Notes: a model not told the origin generated them from the sequence alone. A stretch of 64,000 nucleotides of DNA from Bradyrhizobium cytisi (GCF_008123515.1 NZ_VSSR01000033.1:16751-80750); one strand, 5' to 3'. Positions 36,086-45,083 are shown, counted from the first letter of the stretch. Numbers and translations: made by a program.

Positions 36086-36183
36086 CGCCGGCCCTCTGCC
36101 GGGCGCGCATCACTGTGGTTCCCGAACAGTAAAATTACCGCCTGGAATTTAAGCCCCGCTAGCGCTGCAGTGCCTATCTGTTC

Positions 36184-37233
36184 ATGCTCGGTCTCGTCGC
36201 GCTCATTCTCGCCGGCCTCAATGTCGTCGTGATGCGGAGCTCGGTGGTCGGCGCGCTGGCCGAGATCACGCAGGCGACCGACCGGATCGCGGGCGGAGAC
36301 GTCAAGAGCGAAGTGCCGCATCTGCACCGTTATGACGAGATCGGACGCCTTGCGCGCGCCGTGCAGAACTTCCGCGACGCGGTGGCGCGCATCTTCGAGC
36401 TCGAGGAGATCGAGCTCGGCACCGCGCATGCGCGCGATGCGGCGATGACGGAGCGCGACAGGTTCAACGACAAATATCTGGCCAAGAAGTGGCAGCTCTC
36501 GGCAGCGATCGACAGCATGCCGCAGGGCCTGATCATGCTCGACAGCAAGGCGGCCGTGGTCGCCATGAACGCCAATTACCCGCGGATCTATGACCTGCCC
36601 GAGACCATCCAGGCTGGATCGACGCTGGAGGAAATCCTCCAGCACCGGGTCAAGAGCGGGTTGTTCAGCGGCGACGTCGCAAAATACGTCGCGGCCGTTC
36701 GCGAGCGCATCGCCAAGCGCGAGCCTGCGGCCAATGAGATCAGCCTGAACGACGGCCGCACCATCAAGATCTACGAGCGCCCGATGGATGGCGGCGGCTG
36801 GGTGTCGGTGCAGGAGGACGTCACCGAACAGCGCCAGCGTGAGCGCATTCTCGAAGGCATGGAGCGCTTTCTCGCCACCATCATCGAGAACGTGACCGAG
36901 GGCATCATCGCCAAGGATGCACGCAACCAGCGCTACGTCTTCGTCAACAAGGCGGCCGAGAAGATGATCGGCATGTCGCGCGGCGAGATCATCGGCAAGA
37001 CCGCGCGGGAATTGTTCTCCGCCGAGGCGGCCGAGCTGATCGAGCGGCGCGACCAGCAGCTTCTCGCGCAGAAGCAGCAGCTCGAACCGATCATCGACAC
37101 CATCGACAATCCCACGCGCGGACGCCGCGTGATCTCGGCCCGCCGGGTCCAGATCGGAGGCGCCAGCGAGGAATCCCACATGTTCGTGACGATGGTCGAG
37201 GACCGCACCGAGAAGATGGTGGCCGCCGCATAA
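36184..37233 (+). pseudogene. HAMP-PAS-PAS sensor fragment, probably truncated at both ends
   Basis: 349 codons. A single membrane helix (MLGLVALILAGLNVVVM) leads straight into a HAMP domain (residues 17-70, ATDRIAGGDVKSEVPHLHRYDEIGRLA), then PAS 1 (about 105-215) and PAS 2 (about 225-345). The frame then stops after EDRTEKMVAAA. An in-frame TAG lies eight codons before the ATG, there is no first membrane helix or periplasmic sensor domain, and no GGDEF, EAL or kinase output domain follows. No clear ribosome binding site is seen. It is best read as the middle of a larger signalling protein; a functional short form cannot be excluded. Confidence 0.65.
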
Positions 37234-37235
37234 AA

Positions 37236-37310
37236 CGTCGCCATCCTGTCGCGCCCCAATTGCTTCAGCTTGTCGAACGTGTCCTCGTCGAGCGCGATCA
37301 GTTTGCGCAT
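37236..37310 (-). pseudogene. 5' fragment of a small gene cut at the PAS-gene junction
   Basis: On the minus strand an ATG at 37308-37310 with a strong AGGGAGG ribosome binding site encodes MRKLIALDEDTFDKLKQLGR then DRMAT. This resembles the start of a short RHH- or HEPN-like conserved Rhizobiales protein (from memory, unverified). After about 25 codons the frame runs into the antisense of the PAS fragment and loses its character. The break coincides with the end of the PAS reading frame at 37233. Confidence 0.5.
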
Positions 37311-37414
37311 GATCGTGGCTGCCTCCCTGTTTCAAGCGGATGTGACGGGATTTGCTCCGGAACCTGTCTTTGCCGCAGCGGTTGATAGGGCAAATAGGGC
37401 AAGGAGAATTTCGG

Positions 37415-37723
37415 ATGGGCAGATCGTCCGCAAGCGCTTACATCAGGACGATGATCGTGATCTTCGCTCTCGCCGCGACGCCGGCGATTTCGTTCGCGCA
37501 AACTACGGGCGGCTCGACCGGATCAACGTCCGGCGTCGCCAATGCGCCGGCGCCGCCGCCTGGTACCAACAGCCTGGGCACGGCGCAATCCTCCGGCGCG
37601 AACAGGGCGCCCGGTGTCACCACCGGTGCGGCTTCGGGTGCGAATGCGAGTGCAGATGCTACGGTGAACGCCGAGAACCGGCAGCTCGACAAGAAGATGA
37701 AGAGCATCTGCCGCGGCTGCTGA
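37415..37723 (+). CDS. Small exported protein, alanine/serine/threonine-rich
   Basis: 102 residues from ATG 37415, preceded by AAGGAGAA. A signal peptide (TMIVIFALAATPAISFAQ) ends near residue 29. The mature part is low-complexity (TTGGSTGSTSGVANAPAPPPG) and ends in a short charged segment with two cysteines (QLDKKMKSICRGC). Similar short exported proteins are common in Bradyrhizobium; their role is unknown. Confidence 0.8.
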   Translation: MGRSSASAYIRTMIVIFALAATPAISFAQTTGGSTGSTSGVANAPAPPPGTNSLGTAQSSGANRAPGVTTGAASGANASADATVNAENRQLDKKMKSICRGC

Positions 37724-37826
37724 CGCTCGCGCGGAAGTGAGCCGCCGCGCCTATCATCGATGATCGAGTGACATTAGCTTGGCCTCTCTTTGGAATGTGG
37801 AGCGTTTCCACGCGGAGGTTGAGTTC

Positions 37827-38168
37827 ATGCTACGCAAGACGATCGTGGTCGCACTGGCCATCGCGGCAGTCGGTCTCGCAACGCCCCAGGCGCAGGCGCG
37901 AGGAGGTGGCGGCGGCCATTGGGGCGGCGGTGGCGGCTGGGGTCACGGCTGGCACGGCGGCGGCTTCTGGCCCGGTGTCGCGATCGGCGCCGGCATCGCG
38001 GGCGCCGGCTATTATGGCGCCTATGGCTACGGCTATGGCGGCCCCTATTATTACGATTCCGGCGCCGGCTATGACGATGGCGGTTATGGCGCGCAGTGCT
38101 ACCTCGCGCGGCAGCGCGTGATGACGCAATCGGGCTGGCGCGTCCGCCGCGTTCAGGTCTGTGAATAG
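37827..38168 (+). CDS. Glycine-rich exported protein
   Basis: 113 residues from ATG 37827 (GCGGAGG ribosome binding site). The signal peptide (IVVALAIAAVGLATPQAQA) is followed by glycine/histidine/tryptophan-rich repeats, a short hydrophobic GVAIGAGIAGAGYYG segment and a tyrosine-rich GYGYGGPYYY stretch. The C-terminus CYLARQRVMTQSGWRVRRVQVC carries two cysteines. This is the usual layout of Bradyrhizobium GYG-type surface proteins of unknown function. Confidence 0.8.
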   Translation: MLRKTIVVALAIAAVGLATPQAQARGGGGGHWGGGGGWGHGWHGGGFWPGVAIGAGIAGAGYYGAYGYGYGGPYYYDSGAGYDDGGYGAQCYLARQRVMTQSGWRVRRVQVCE

Positions 38169-38225
38169 GGCTGCGACTAGCGCGGGTGCGCGGCCGAGGC
38201 ACCTAGATACCGCAGCAGTAAAAAA

Positions 38226-38275
38226 GCAGCAGTAAAAAACAAGGTCGTTGACGCAGTATACCGTCAACGACCTTG
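38226..38275 (-). terminator. Rho-independent terminator for the minus-strand coiled-coil gene
   Basis: CAAGGTCGTTGAC (38240-38252) and GTCAACGACCTTG (38263-38275) form a perfect 13-bp stem. Read on the minus strand it is followed at once by TTTTTT. The 14-bp unit GCAGCAGTAAAAAA occurs twice in tandem (38212-38225, 38226-38239), giving two successive T-runs. It lies about 125 bp after the stop of the gene at 38400-38891. Confidence 0.85.
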
Positions 38276-38399
38276 CCAGCCCCGGATATTAAAATCGGCT
38301 CACGCCATCCGGTATGGGCAAGCATCGCGCGGAATCATACGGACGAGTGTGATCCATTTCACAAGTGGCAAAAATAAAAGGTGGTGGCGCGGGATCCAA

Positions 38400-38891
38400 T
38401 CAGCCGCGTGAGCGTTTGGGGGCGCTGGCATGGCGGGGGCGCGCGGGTTTCCTCCGGGTAACCGAGGGCGTGTCGGCCTCGGTGGAGCGGACGCTGGCAA
38501 AGGATTGTCGCAGACCGTCGATCGATTCGTTCAAATTGGCGACCTGCTCGGACAGACGCTTGGTGTCGGCCTGCTGCGAGGCGAGCAGCCGCCTCATGGT
38601 CAAAAGCTGGTCTTGCACGACCTGGAGCTGGTCGATCGATTCCTGCTGGGTCGCCTCCAGCCCCTTGGTCTTCTCGACGAGCTGCTCGGAGGCCTGCGCC
38701 GTGCGCGCCTGAAGCTGCCGCGATGCGACCACCCGGTCGGTCTCGGGCGCTGCTCCGGTATAGGCGCGCCAGATCGCGATCGAGGTGACGCCGGCGATCA
38801 GCAGCAGCAGCGCTGCAGCCGTCAGGGCGATCGGCTGGGCACCGAGACGGAGGAGGGGATTGGACCGTGTGTCCTCTGCGAGATCGATCAT
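38400..38891 (-). CDS. Membrane-anchored coiled-coil protein
   Basis: 163 residues from ATG 38889-38891. A single helix (PIALTAAALLLLIAGVTSIAIW) near residues 20-41 is followed by a long coiled coil rich in Gln, Glu and Leu (ASEQLVEKTKGLEATQQESIDQLQVVQDQLL) and a basic tail KPARPRHASAPKRSRG. Function is unknown. A longer frame to 38942 lacks support. It is followed by a strong terminator. Confidence 0.75.
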   Translation of the reverse strand: MIDLAEDTRSNPLLRLGAQPIALTAAALLLLIAGVTSIAIWRAYTGAAPETDRVVASRQLQARTAQASEQLVEKTKGLEATQQESIDQLQVVQDQLLTMRRLLASQQADTKRLSEQVANLNESIDGLRQSFASVRSTEADTPSVTRRKPARPRHASAPKRSRG

Positions 38892-39191
38892 CGCTGACAA
38901 AACCCAAATTGAAACTTGGTGAGTGGCGAAGAGCGGCAGCACGCGAACGCAGAACGAGGCGGCCGGGACGTCCCGAAAGCGTTACATTTCAGCAACAAAT
39001 GGGACGAAAAGGTGGCCGCCGGTGGAAAAAGCGCAATTGACCCAAGGCGACGGCTCTGGCGGGCGAGGGCGGCACGCCCAAAAGAAGTCCCTGTCGGGCC
39101 GAATTCGGGTTGAGCGGAGAGTATCACGGTACAGCCTATCGTGATGCGAAGGTGCCGCGGAGGCGGGCGGACTCATCGTCGACCGGAGGGC
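38892..39191. other. 300-bp intergenic region without a recognisable gene
   Basis: Lies between the start of the coiled-coil gene and the end of the racemase gene, both on the minus strand. Only short unsupported frames occur. The promoter of the coiled-coil gene should be here, but no clear elements are seen. Confidence 0.5.
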
Positions 39192-39923
39192 TTACGGCTG
39201 AAACGTCGCAAACTGGCCTGAATAGGTCTTCGAACGCGGCGCCGCGTAGGGGCCGAGTCGGGACGTCGTCAGCCCAAGCCGCACCAGTCCCTCGGCCAGC
39301 GTCACCGCCGCCGCAACGCCGTCGACCACCGGCAGGCCGTGGGTGGCGGAGAGCTCGGCGGCAAGATCGGCCATGCCGGCGCAGCCGAGCACGATGGCCT
39401 CGGCGCGGTCGTCGCGAATCGCGGCCGCGATTTCCGCGGAGATTTTGCCAAGGGCGTCTGCGTTGCGCTCCTCGAGCGCGAGCACAGGGACCTCGGCGGC
39501 GCGCACGCGGACGCAGCGCTCGGCGAGGCCGTACTTCCGCAAATTATGCTCGATCGGCACGATGGAGACACCGAGCGTCGTCACCACCGCAAAGCGCGCC
39601 GCGATCAGGCTCGCCACATGGAAGCCGGCCTCGCCAATGCCGATCACCGGTGCCTTCGCCACAGCGCGTGCGGCGTCGAGGCCGGTGTCGTCGAAGCACG
39701 CAATGATGTGGGCGTTCGCGCCGTCGCGGTCTGCGTCACGGATGCAGCCGAGCATGCCGGGGACGGCGAAGGCCTCGTCGTAAAATCCTTCGATCGAGAC
39801 CGGCCCCATCGCGGGCTGGCGGGCGTCAATCACAGTGCCGGGCAGCGCGGTCGCGCGCGCCGCCGCGGCGATCTTCGCCGTCATCGACGCGGTGGTGTTG
39901 GGATTGACGACGTGCAGTCGCAT
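39192..39923 (-). CDS. Asp/Glu/hydantoin racemase family protein
   Basis: 243 residues beginning MRLHVVNPNTTASMT, the hallmark of the hydantoin racemase group. The two catalytic cysteines of the cofactor-independent mechanism are present: Cys76 in IIACFDDTGL and Cys181 in VLGCAGMADL. It interconverts stereoisomers of an amino acid, hydantoin or similar compound. It is the last gene of the Pot-type ABC operon (5-bp gap to the permease), which suggests that the imported substrate is a chiral amino-acid derivative rather than a plain polyamine. Confidence 0.93.
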   Translation of the reverse strand: MRLHVVNPNTTASMTAKIAAAARATALPGTVIDARQPAMGPVSIEGFYDEAFAVPGMLGCIRDADRDGANAHIIACFDDTGLDAARAVAKAPVIGIGEAGFHVASLIAARFAVVTTLGVSIVPIEHNLRKYGLAERCVRVRAAEVPVLALEERNADALGKISAEIAAAIRDDRAEAIVLGCAGMADLAAELSATHGLPVVDGVAAAVTLAEGLVRLGLTTSRLGPYAAPRSKTYSGQFATFQP

Positions 39924-39928
39924 CGCAG

Positions 39929-40807
39929 TTAGACAAGCCCTTTGCCGGCGTCCGAGCCCTTGGCCGCCTGCCGCTTGTTGAGCATGTGGATGGTGCCGAG
40001 CGCAAGCGTGATCACCGCGAAGGACACCGCGGAGATGATGGTGCCGAGCGCATAGATGTCCGGGTTCGTCACGGTCGTGGTGAGGCCCTGGAGATCAAGC
40101 GGCAATGTATTCACCGCGCCGATCGCCTGGCTGGAGCGCGCGAGCTCGTCCCAGGACAGAGTGAAGCCGAACAGGCCGATGCCGATCACCGAAGGCAGGA
40201 TGATCGGCAGCACGACATGGCGGAAGGCCTGCCACGGCGTCGCACCGAGATCGCGCGCGGCTTCCTCGAGTCTGGGATCAAAGCGGTTGAAGATCGCAAA
40301 CATGATCAGGAGGCCGAACGGCAGCGTCCAGGTCAGATGCGCGCCGAGTCCGGAGGTGAGCAGGCCCATCGAGGTCTCGAAATTCTCGTTCCAGTGTGCC
40401 TTGATCAAATCGTCGATGATGCGGAATTCGAGCGAGATCCCGAGCGAGGTGATGATCGAGGGAACGATAAGGCTCGCGATCGCCGAGTAGAACAGGATGC
40501 TTTGCGCTTTGAACTTCCGGCGGAAGGCCATGCCGGCGGCGACCGACAGCACGACGGTGACCGTCATCACGATGATTCCGAGCAGCAGCGAACGGCGGAA
40601 GGCCGCGCCGAGATCGACGATGCCGGTGCCCTGGAACAGCTTTGCCAACCAGAAGGTCGATACGCCGTTCATCGGGAAGGTGAGGCCGCCTTGCGGCCCC
40701 TGGAACGACAGCACGTAGATCGCGATCATCGGGCCATAGAGAAACAGCACATAGGCCGCGAAGAAGATCGCGAGCACGTAGAAAGAGCGCGGGCGTCCTT
40801 CCTTCAT
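39929..40807 (-). CDS. ABC transporter permease, PotC-like
   Basis: 292 residues. Six membrane helices are predicted, with the coupling EAA motif EAARDLGATPWQAFRHVVLPIILPSVIGIG near residue 182. The N-terminus SFYVLAIFFAAYVLFLYGPMIAIYV and the SWDELARSSQ loop match the spermidine/putrescine-type class II permeases. It pairs with the PotB-like protein encoded 3 bp upstream. Confidence 0.94.
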   Translation of the reverse strand: MKEGRPRSFYVLAIFFAAYVLFLYGPMIAIYVLSFQGPQGGLTFPMNGVSTFWLAKLFQGTGIVDLGAAFRRSLLLGIIVMTVTVVLSVAAGMAFRRKFKAQSILFYSAIASLIVPSIITSLGISLEFRIIDDLIKAHWNENFETSMGLLTSGLGAHLTWTLPFGLLIMFAIFNRFDPRLEEAARDLGATPWQAFRHVVLPIILPSVIGIGLFGFTLSWDELARSSQAIGAVNTLPLDLQGLTTTVTNPDIYALGTIISAVSFAVITLALGTIHMLNKRQAAKGSDAGKGLV

Positions 40808-40810
40808 CGC

Positions 40811-41770
40811 CTACAGCTCCTTCTTGATGTCGACGATGCGCGACATCATGGTGATGATCAGGAAGGTGATGACGAGCAGGATGACGGCATTGGCGGCCGC
40901 GGCCGGGAATTGCAGCGCGTTCACCCGCGTCTCGATGATCTTGCCGGCAGAGGCAATCTGCTGGCCGCCCATCACGCCGATGGTGATGAAGTCGCCCATC
41001 ACGATGGTGATCACGAAGATCGAGCCGATCACGATGCCGGGCTTGGCCAGGGGAATGATGACGTTGACCAGCGTCTGGAAGCCGGTGGCGCCGGCGTCAT
41101 AGGCCGCCTCGATCAGCGACTTGTCGATGCGCACCATCGAATTGAAGATCGGCACCACCATGAAAAAGGTGAAAAGGTGCACCAGCGCCAGCACCACGGA
41201 GAATTCGGAGAACAGCAGCCATTCGAGCGGCTGGTTGATCAGCCCGCTCTTGACCAGGCCCGAGTTCACCAGGCCGTTGCGACCGAGCAGTGGGATCCAG
41301 GCGATCATGCGGATCACGTTGGAGGTCCAGAACGGGATCGTGCAAAGCAGCGACAAGCCCATCTGCCAGGTCTTTGACTTGACATGGAAGGCGAGGAAGT
41401 AAGCGACCCAGAAGCCGATGAAGAGCGTGATCGCCCAGACCATGACGCAGAGCTTCAGGGTCTTCACATAAGTTCGCCCGATCGTGCAGAGATCGGGGAG
41501 CTGCGCGATGCAGCCTTCGAACGTGTCGGTGTAGCCGCGGCCCGAAAAAGTCGGCAGCAATTGATATTCGTTGTAATCCCAGAACGAGACGATGACGACG
41601 AAGACGAGCGGGATCAGGAAGAAGGCGAGAAACACCAGCATCATCGGCCCGGCCTGAAGCCAGGAGATGAAGGAGGGCGACAGGCGCGCCGCTTTCGCAG
41701 GGCGCGCCGTCTCCGATCCCCGGACGAGGTCCGGGGATGGCTGTTGCAGGATGTCTTCCGACGTATCCAT
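40811..41770 (-). CDS. ABC transporter permease, PotB-like
   Basis: 319 residues from ATG 41768-41770, which overlaps the stop of the binding-protein gene by one base (TGATG), so the two are coupled. A 45-residue hydrophilic N-terminus precedes the first helix (GPMMLVFLAFFLIPLVFVVIVSFWDY). A long periplasmic loop (TFSGRGYTDTFEGCIAQLPDLCTIG) carries two cysteines. The EAA motif EAAYDAGATGFQTLVNVIIPLAKPG lies near residue 223. Confidence 0.94.
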   Translation of the reverse strand: MDTSEDILQQPSPDLVRGSETARPAKAARLSPSFISWLQAGPMMLVFLAFFLIPLVFVVIVSFWDYNEYQLLPTFSGRGYTDTFEGCIAQLPDLCTIGRTYVKTLKLCVMVWAITLFIGFWVAYFLAFHVKSKTWQMGLSLLCTIPFWTSNVIRMIAWIPLLGRNGLVNSGLVKSGLINQPLEWLLFSEFSVVLALVHLFTFFMVVPIFNSMVRIDKSLIEAAYDAGATGFQTLVNVIIPLAKPGIVIGSIFVITIVMGDFITIGVMGGQQIASAGKIIETRVNALQFPAAAANAVILLVITFLIITMMSRIVDIKKEL

Positions 41771-43059
41771 CACGCGGCGATGAACTCGTTCCACTTGCGG
41801 ACCATGTAGTCGTTCTCGTCCATCACGGCATTCCAGCACGCGACGCCGCCCATGCGGTCCTCGTAGGAGCCGCCGTCACGCACCGCGCCTGCCTTCTCGA
41901 GCAGCGAGCCGTCGGGCGCCTTGATGTCCTTTTCGGCCGGCTTGCCTTCCATCCAGTAAGCCCATTCGTAGGGCTCCATGTTCGCCTTCGCGGTCGAGAG
42001 CACGGCCGAATAGTAGCCCTGGCGGTTGAGGTATGCGCCGGCGTAGCCGGACAGGAACCAGTTCACGAACTCATAGGCCCAGTCGAGCTTCGGACCAGAG
42101 ACGCCCTTCGAGACGCAGAAGCCCGAGGCCCAGGAGCGATAGCCTTCCTTGAGCGGCTGGAAGGTGCAGGCGATGCCCATCGAGCGCACCTTCGTCACCG
42201 CCGGCGACCACATCGACTGGATGACGGTCTCACCTGAGGCCATCAGGTTGACGCTCTCGTTGAAGTCCTTCCAGAACGCGCGGAACTGGCCGGCCTTCTT
42301 GGCCTCGGTCATCACCTTCATCGTGAGATCGATCTCTTCCTTGGTCATGTTGCCCTTGTCGGCATATTTGTACTTGCCGGTGGCTTCCACGACCATCGCG
42401 GCATCCATGATGCCGATCGAGGGGATGTTGAGGATCGAGGCCTTGCCCTTGAACTCGGGGTTGAGCAGTTCAGCCCAGGAGCTGATCGGGCGCTTGATGA
42501 TGTCGGGACGGATGCCGAGCGTGTCGGCGTTGTAGACGGTCGGGATCAGCGTGACGAATTCGGTCGCCGTCTTGGAGAAGGTCTTGGAGTCCTTGCCCTC
42601 GAGATAGAGCACCTTCCAGGGCGCGGTGCCCTGGCTGCCGATCTTCTTGCCGCCGGGGGTCTCGCCCTTGGTGAAGACGGGCGTGATGTTGTCGAACTCC
42701 TTGATCTTCTTGGAGTCGAGGGCAAGGATGTTGCCCGACGGTACCAGCTTCTTCAGCGAGAAGTATTCGGTGTCCAGCACGTCGAAGGAATTCGGCTGGG
42801 TCATCACGCGCTTGGTGACGTCGTCGGTGGTCGCGGTGATGTATTCGATCTTGATGCCGGTGTCTTTCAGGCACTGCTTTGAGATGTCGTCGCCCTCGTT
42901 CACGGCGGTGCCGAGATAGCGCAGCACCTTCGGCTCGGTCGACATCACGTAGGGGAAGCCGGTGATGGCGCCGGAGCCGGCGGCAAGGCCGGCGAGACCT
43001 GCGGTGCTCTTGAGTAGCGTGCGGCGGCTGACGCCGGTCTTTCTGGTGGTCTCGGTCAT
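41770..43059 (-). CDS. ABC transporter substrate-binding protein, polyamine-type (PotD-like)
   Basis: 429 residues from ATG 43057-43059 (GAGGAG ribosome binding site). SRRTLLKSTAGLAGLAAGSG is a twin-arginine signal. The mature protein has features of PotD-like family 1/8 binding proteins: VLRYLGTAVNEGDDISKQCLKDTG, EYFSLKKLVPSG, and WKDFNESVNLMASGETVIQSMWSP. The last segment is the usual ligand-site stretch of this family. The ligand cannot be assigned; polyamine-type proteins of this subgroup also bind amino acid derivatives and opine-like compounds. Confidence 0.93.
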   Translation of the reverse strand: MTETTRKTGVSRRTLLKSTAGLAGLAAGSGAITGFPYVMSTEPKVLRYLGTAVNEGDDISKQCLKDTGIKIEYITATTDDVTKRVMTQPNSFDVLDTEYFSLKKLVPSGNILALDSKKIKEFDNITPVFTKGETPGGKKIGSQGTAPWKVLYLEGKDSKTFSKTATEFVTLIPTVYNADTLGIRPDIIKRPISSWAELLNPEFKGKASILNIPSIGIMDAAMVVEATGKYKYADKGNMTKEEIDLTMKVMTEAKKAGQFRAFWKDFNESVNLMASGETVIQSMWSPAVTKVRSMGIACTFQPLKEGYRSWASGFCVSKGVSGPKLDWAYEFVNWFLSGYAGAYLNRQGYYSAVLSTAKANMEPYEWAYWMEGKPAEKDIKAPDGSLLEKAGAVRDGGSYEDRMGGVACWNAVMDENDYMVRKWNEFIAA

Positions 43060-43102
43060 TCCAGTCACTCCTCTGTGTTGCGCATTTTCTATGATGACGG
43101 CG

Positions 43103-44089
43103 CTATTGCAGGCGTTGCGCCTTGACGGGATCCCAGGTGACCAGCACGCGATCGCCTGGACGAAACGGATGGACGTCGAAGGTGGCTTCGGGAACGTGGG
43201 AGAACAGGGCGGTGCCGTCGTCGAGCGTGAGCGAGACGGCGACATAGGAGCCCTGATACTCGGTCTGGGTCAGCAGCGCCGGTGCGCCAAACGCACCGTC
43301 AGTGACCGGCTTGATGCCGAGCTGATCGGCGCGCACGGCGATGAGTTTGCCGGCGTCGCTGAGGACGTTGTGGCCGCCGATGAAGCGGGCCACGAATTCG
43401 GTGCGGGGATGGTGGAATATGTCGCGGGCCGTGCCTTGCTGCTCGATCTTGCCCTGGTTCATCACCACGATGTGGTCGGCGAGCGCCATCGCCTCTTCCT
43501 GGCCGTGGGTGACTTGGATGAAGCTGATGCCGAGCTCGCGCTGCAGCCGCTTCAACTCGCCGCGCATCCTCACCCGCAGGAATGGATCGAGCGCCGACAG
43601 CGGCTCGTCGAGCAGGAGGATCTGCGGCTCGGTAATCAGCGCGCGGGCGAGTGCAACGCGCTGCTGCTGGCCGCCGGAGAGCTGGGCGGGCAGGCGGCCT
43701 GCATAGGGACTCATCGCCACCAGATCCAGCAATTCGCCGGCCCGCTTATGCCGCGTCGCACGATCGACGCCGCGCATTTTCAGGGCAAACGCAACATTGT
43801 CGAGCACGCTCAGGTGCGGAAACAGCGCGTAGGACTGGAACATCATCGCCGTGCCGCGCTTGGCAGGCTCGAGGTCGGTGACGTTCTGCGGGCCCAGGAT
43901 GATGTCGCCCTCGCTGACCGCCTCGTGGCCTGCGATCATGCGCAAGGTCGAGGTTTTGCCGCAGCCGGAGGGGCCGAGCAGGCAGCAATAGGTGCCGGCC
44001 GGAATCTTCAGATTGACGGTGTCGACCGCCAGCGTCGTGTCGTAGCGCTTGGTGACGGCGACCAGTTCGAGAGCGGCGGGAGTGGCCAT
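43103..44089 (-). CDS. ABC transporter ATP-binding protein, PotA-like
   Basis: 328 residues from ATG 44087-44089. Walker A GPSGCGKT (39-46), signature LSGGQQQRVALARAL near 139, Walker B LLLDEPLSALD near 160 and the switch histidine in VTHGQEEA near 195 are all intact. A TOBE-type regulatory domain fills residues 245-328 (KLIAVRADQLGI, GSYVAVSLTLDDG). It is the first gene of the operon and powers the PotBC-like permeases. Confidence 0.95.
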   Translation of the reverse strand: MATPAALELVAVTKRYDTTLAVDTVNLKIPAGTYCCLLGPSGCGKTSTLRMIAGHEAVSEGDIILGPQNVTDLEPAKRGTAMMFQSYALFPHLSVLDNVAFALKMRGVDRATRHKRAGELLDLVAMSPYAGRLPAQLSGGQQQRVALARALITEPQILLLDEPLSALDPFLRVRMRGELKRLQRELGISFIQVTHGQEEAMALADHIVVMNQGKIEQQGTARDIFHHPRTEFVARFIGGHNVLSDAGKLIAVRADQLGIKPVTDGAFGAPALLTQTEYQGSYVAVSLTLDDGTALFSHVPEATFDVHPFRPGDRVLVTWDPVKAQRLQ

Positions 44090-44318
44090 GGCGTGTCCGC
44101 GAGAGGGGCGATCTTCCGCCTCTCTCCGCAAGGTCCGTGCCAACAGCGCAAATTTGGTCGAATTTAAAAACTGTGCAGCGGAGTCAGATTGTTAGACCGA
44201 ATCCGGCACGGTTGTGCGGCGCACGGGCCGGGCAGGGATGTGCACACGAAATGGGCGTAGATTGTATAAAGTTTCGCCTGTGATTGGATACAGCTCGTCG
44301 ATTACCATTCGAGACCTG
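44090..44318. promoter_or_regulatory. Divergent promoter region of the Pot-type operon and its GntR regulator
   Basis: This 229-bp gap separates the minus-strand operon from the plus-strand regulator gene, so it should hold both promoters and the operator. TGTAT near 44256 and ATACA near 44286 form a widely spaced inverted repeat that may be a regulator site; the evidence is weak. An A/T-rich AAATTTGGTCGAATTTAAAAA stretch lies near 44150-44170. Confidence 0.35.
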
Positions 44319-45065
44319 ATGTCGTCGACCGAGCCCTCAAACCAGTCCTTCGAACTGATGGCCGCCAAATCACGCCCGAAATCCGATGTGCCCGACGCGA
44401 GCGATCGCGTCAGCCGGATCAGGGAGGGCGTGACTGCGGCCATCCTCGAGCATCGGCTGCTGCCGGGCACCAAGCTCGGCGAGGACGAGATCGGCGAGAT
44501 CTATGGCGCGAGCCGCACGCTGGTCCGCACCGCGCTGCAGCAGCTCGCGCATGAGGGCATCGTGAACATCGAGAAGAACCGCGGTGCCTTCGTCGCACGC
44601 CCGACGCCGGCGGACGCCCGCGAGGTGTTCGAGGCGCGCCGGCTGATCGAGCTCACCATCGTCGATCATGCTGTCGATGCCGTCTCGCCGGTATGGATCA
44701 ATCGCCTTCAGCAACATCTGGCTGAAGAGCGCGAGGCCGAGCAGCGTGGCGACGCGCGCGCCTCAGTCCGCCTCTCCGGCGAATTTCACCGGCTCATCGC
44801 CGAGATGAGCGGCCACAGCATCTATCTCGGTTTCCTGAAGGAGCTGATCGCGCGCTCCTCGCTGATCATCCTGCTCTATCGCCGTCACGACACGCCCGCC
44901 TGCGGCACCGATCATCACGCCGGGATCGTCACCGCGATCCGCAAGCGCGACAACCAGACTGCGCGTGCGCAGATGCTGTCGCATCTGAACGAGATCGAGG
45001 CCGAGCTGTTCCTGAAGGATCCCGCCGCTGACGAGCTGCGGCTCGCCGACGTGTTGGGCGCGTAA
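44319..45065 (+). CDS. GntR family transcriptional regulator, FCD subgroup
   Basis: 248 residues from ATG 44319. The winged helix spans about 28-95 (RIREGVTAAILEHRLLPGTKLGEDEIGEIYGASRTLVRTAL, QQLAHEGIV). The all-helical FCD effector domain follows (EARRLIELTIVDHAVDAV, GEFHRLIAEMSGHSI, DHHAGIVTAIRKRD), with the His/Asp residues that coordinate a metal or carboxylate ligand. It probably represses the divergent Pot-type operon until its amino-acid-like substrate appears. Confidence 0.93.
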   Translation: MSSTEPSNQSFELMAAKSRPKSDVPDASDRVSRIREGVTAAILEHRLLPGTKLGEDEIGEIYGASRTLVRTALQQLAHEGIVNIEKNRGAFVARPTPADAREVFEARRLIELTIVDHAVDAVSPVWINRLQQHLAEEREAEQRGDARASVRLSGEFHRLIAEMSGHSIYLGFLKELIARSSLIILLYRRHDTPACGTDHHAGIVTAIRKRDNQTARAQMLSHLNEIEAELFLKDPAADELRLADVLGA

Positions 45066-45083
45066 GCGAATCGCACCGCTCGG

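Noticed and set aside
39986..41377. 463-codon plus-strand frame across the Pot-type permease genes
   Set aside because: It is an antisense shadow; the permease genes on the other strand have full motifs and overlapping stop/start junctions.
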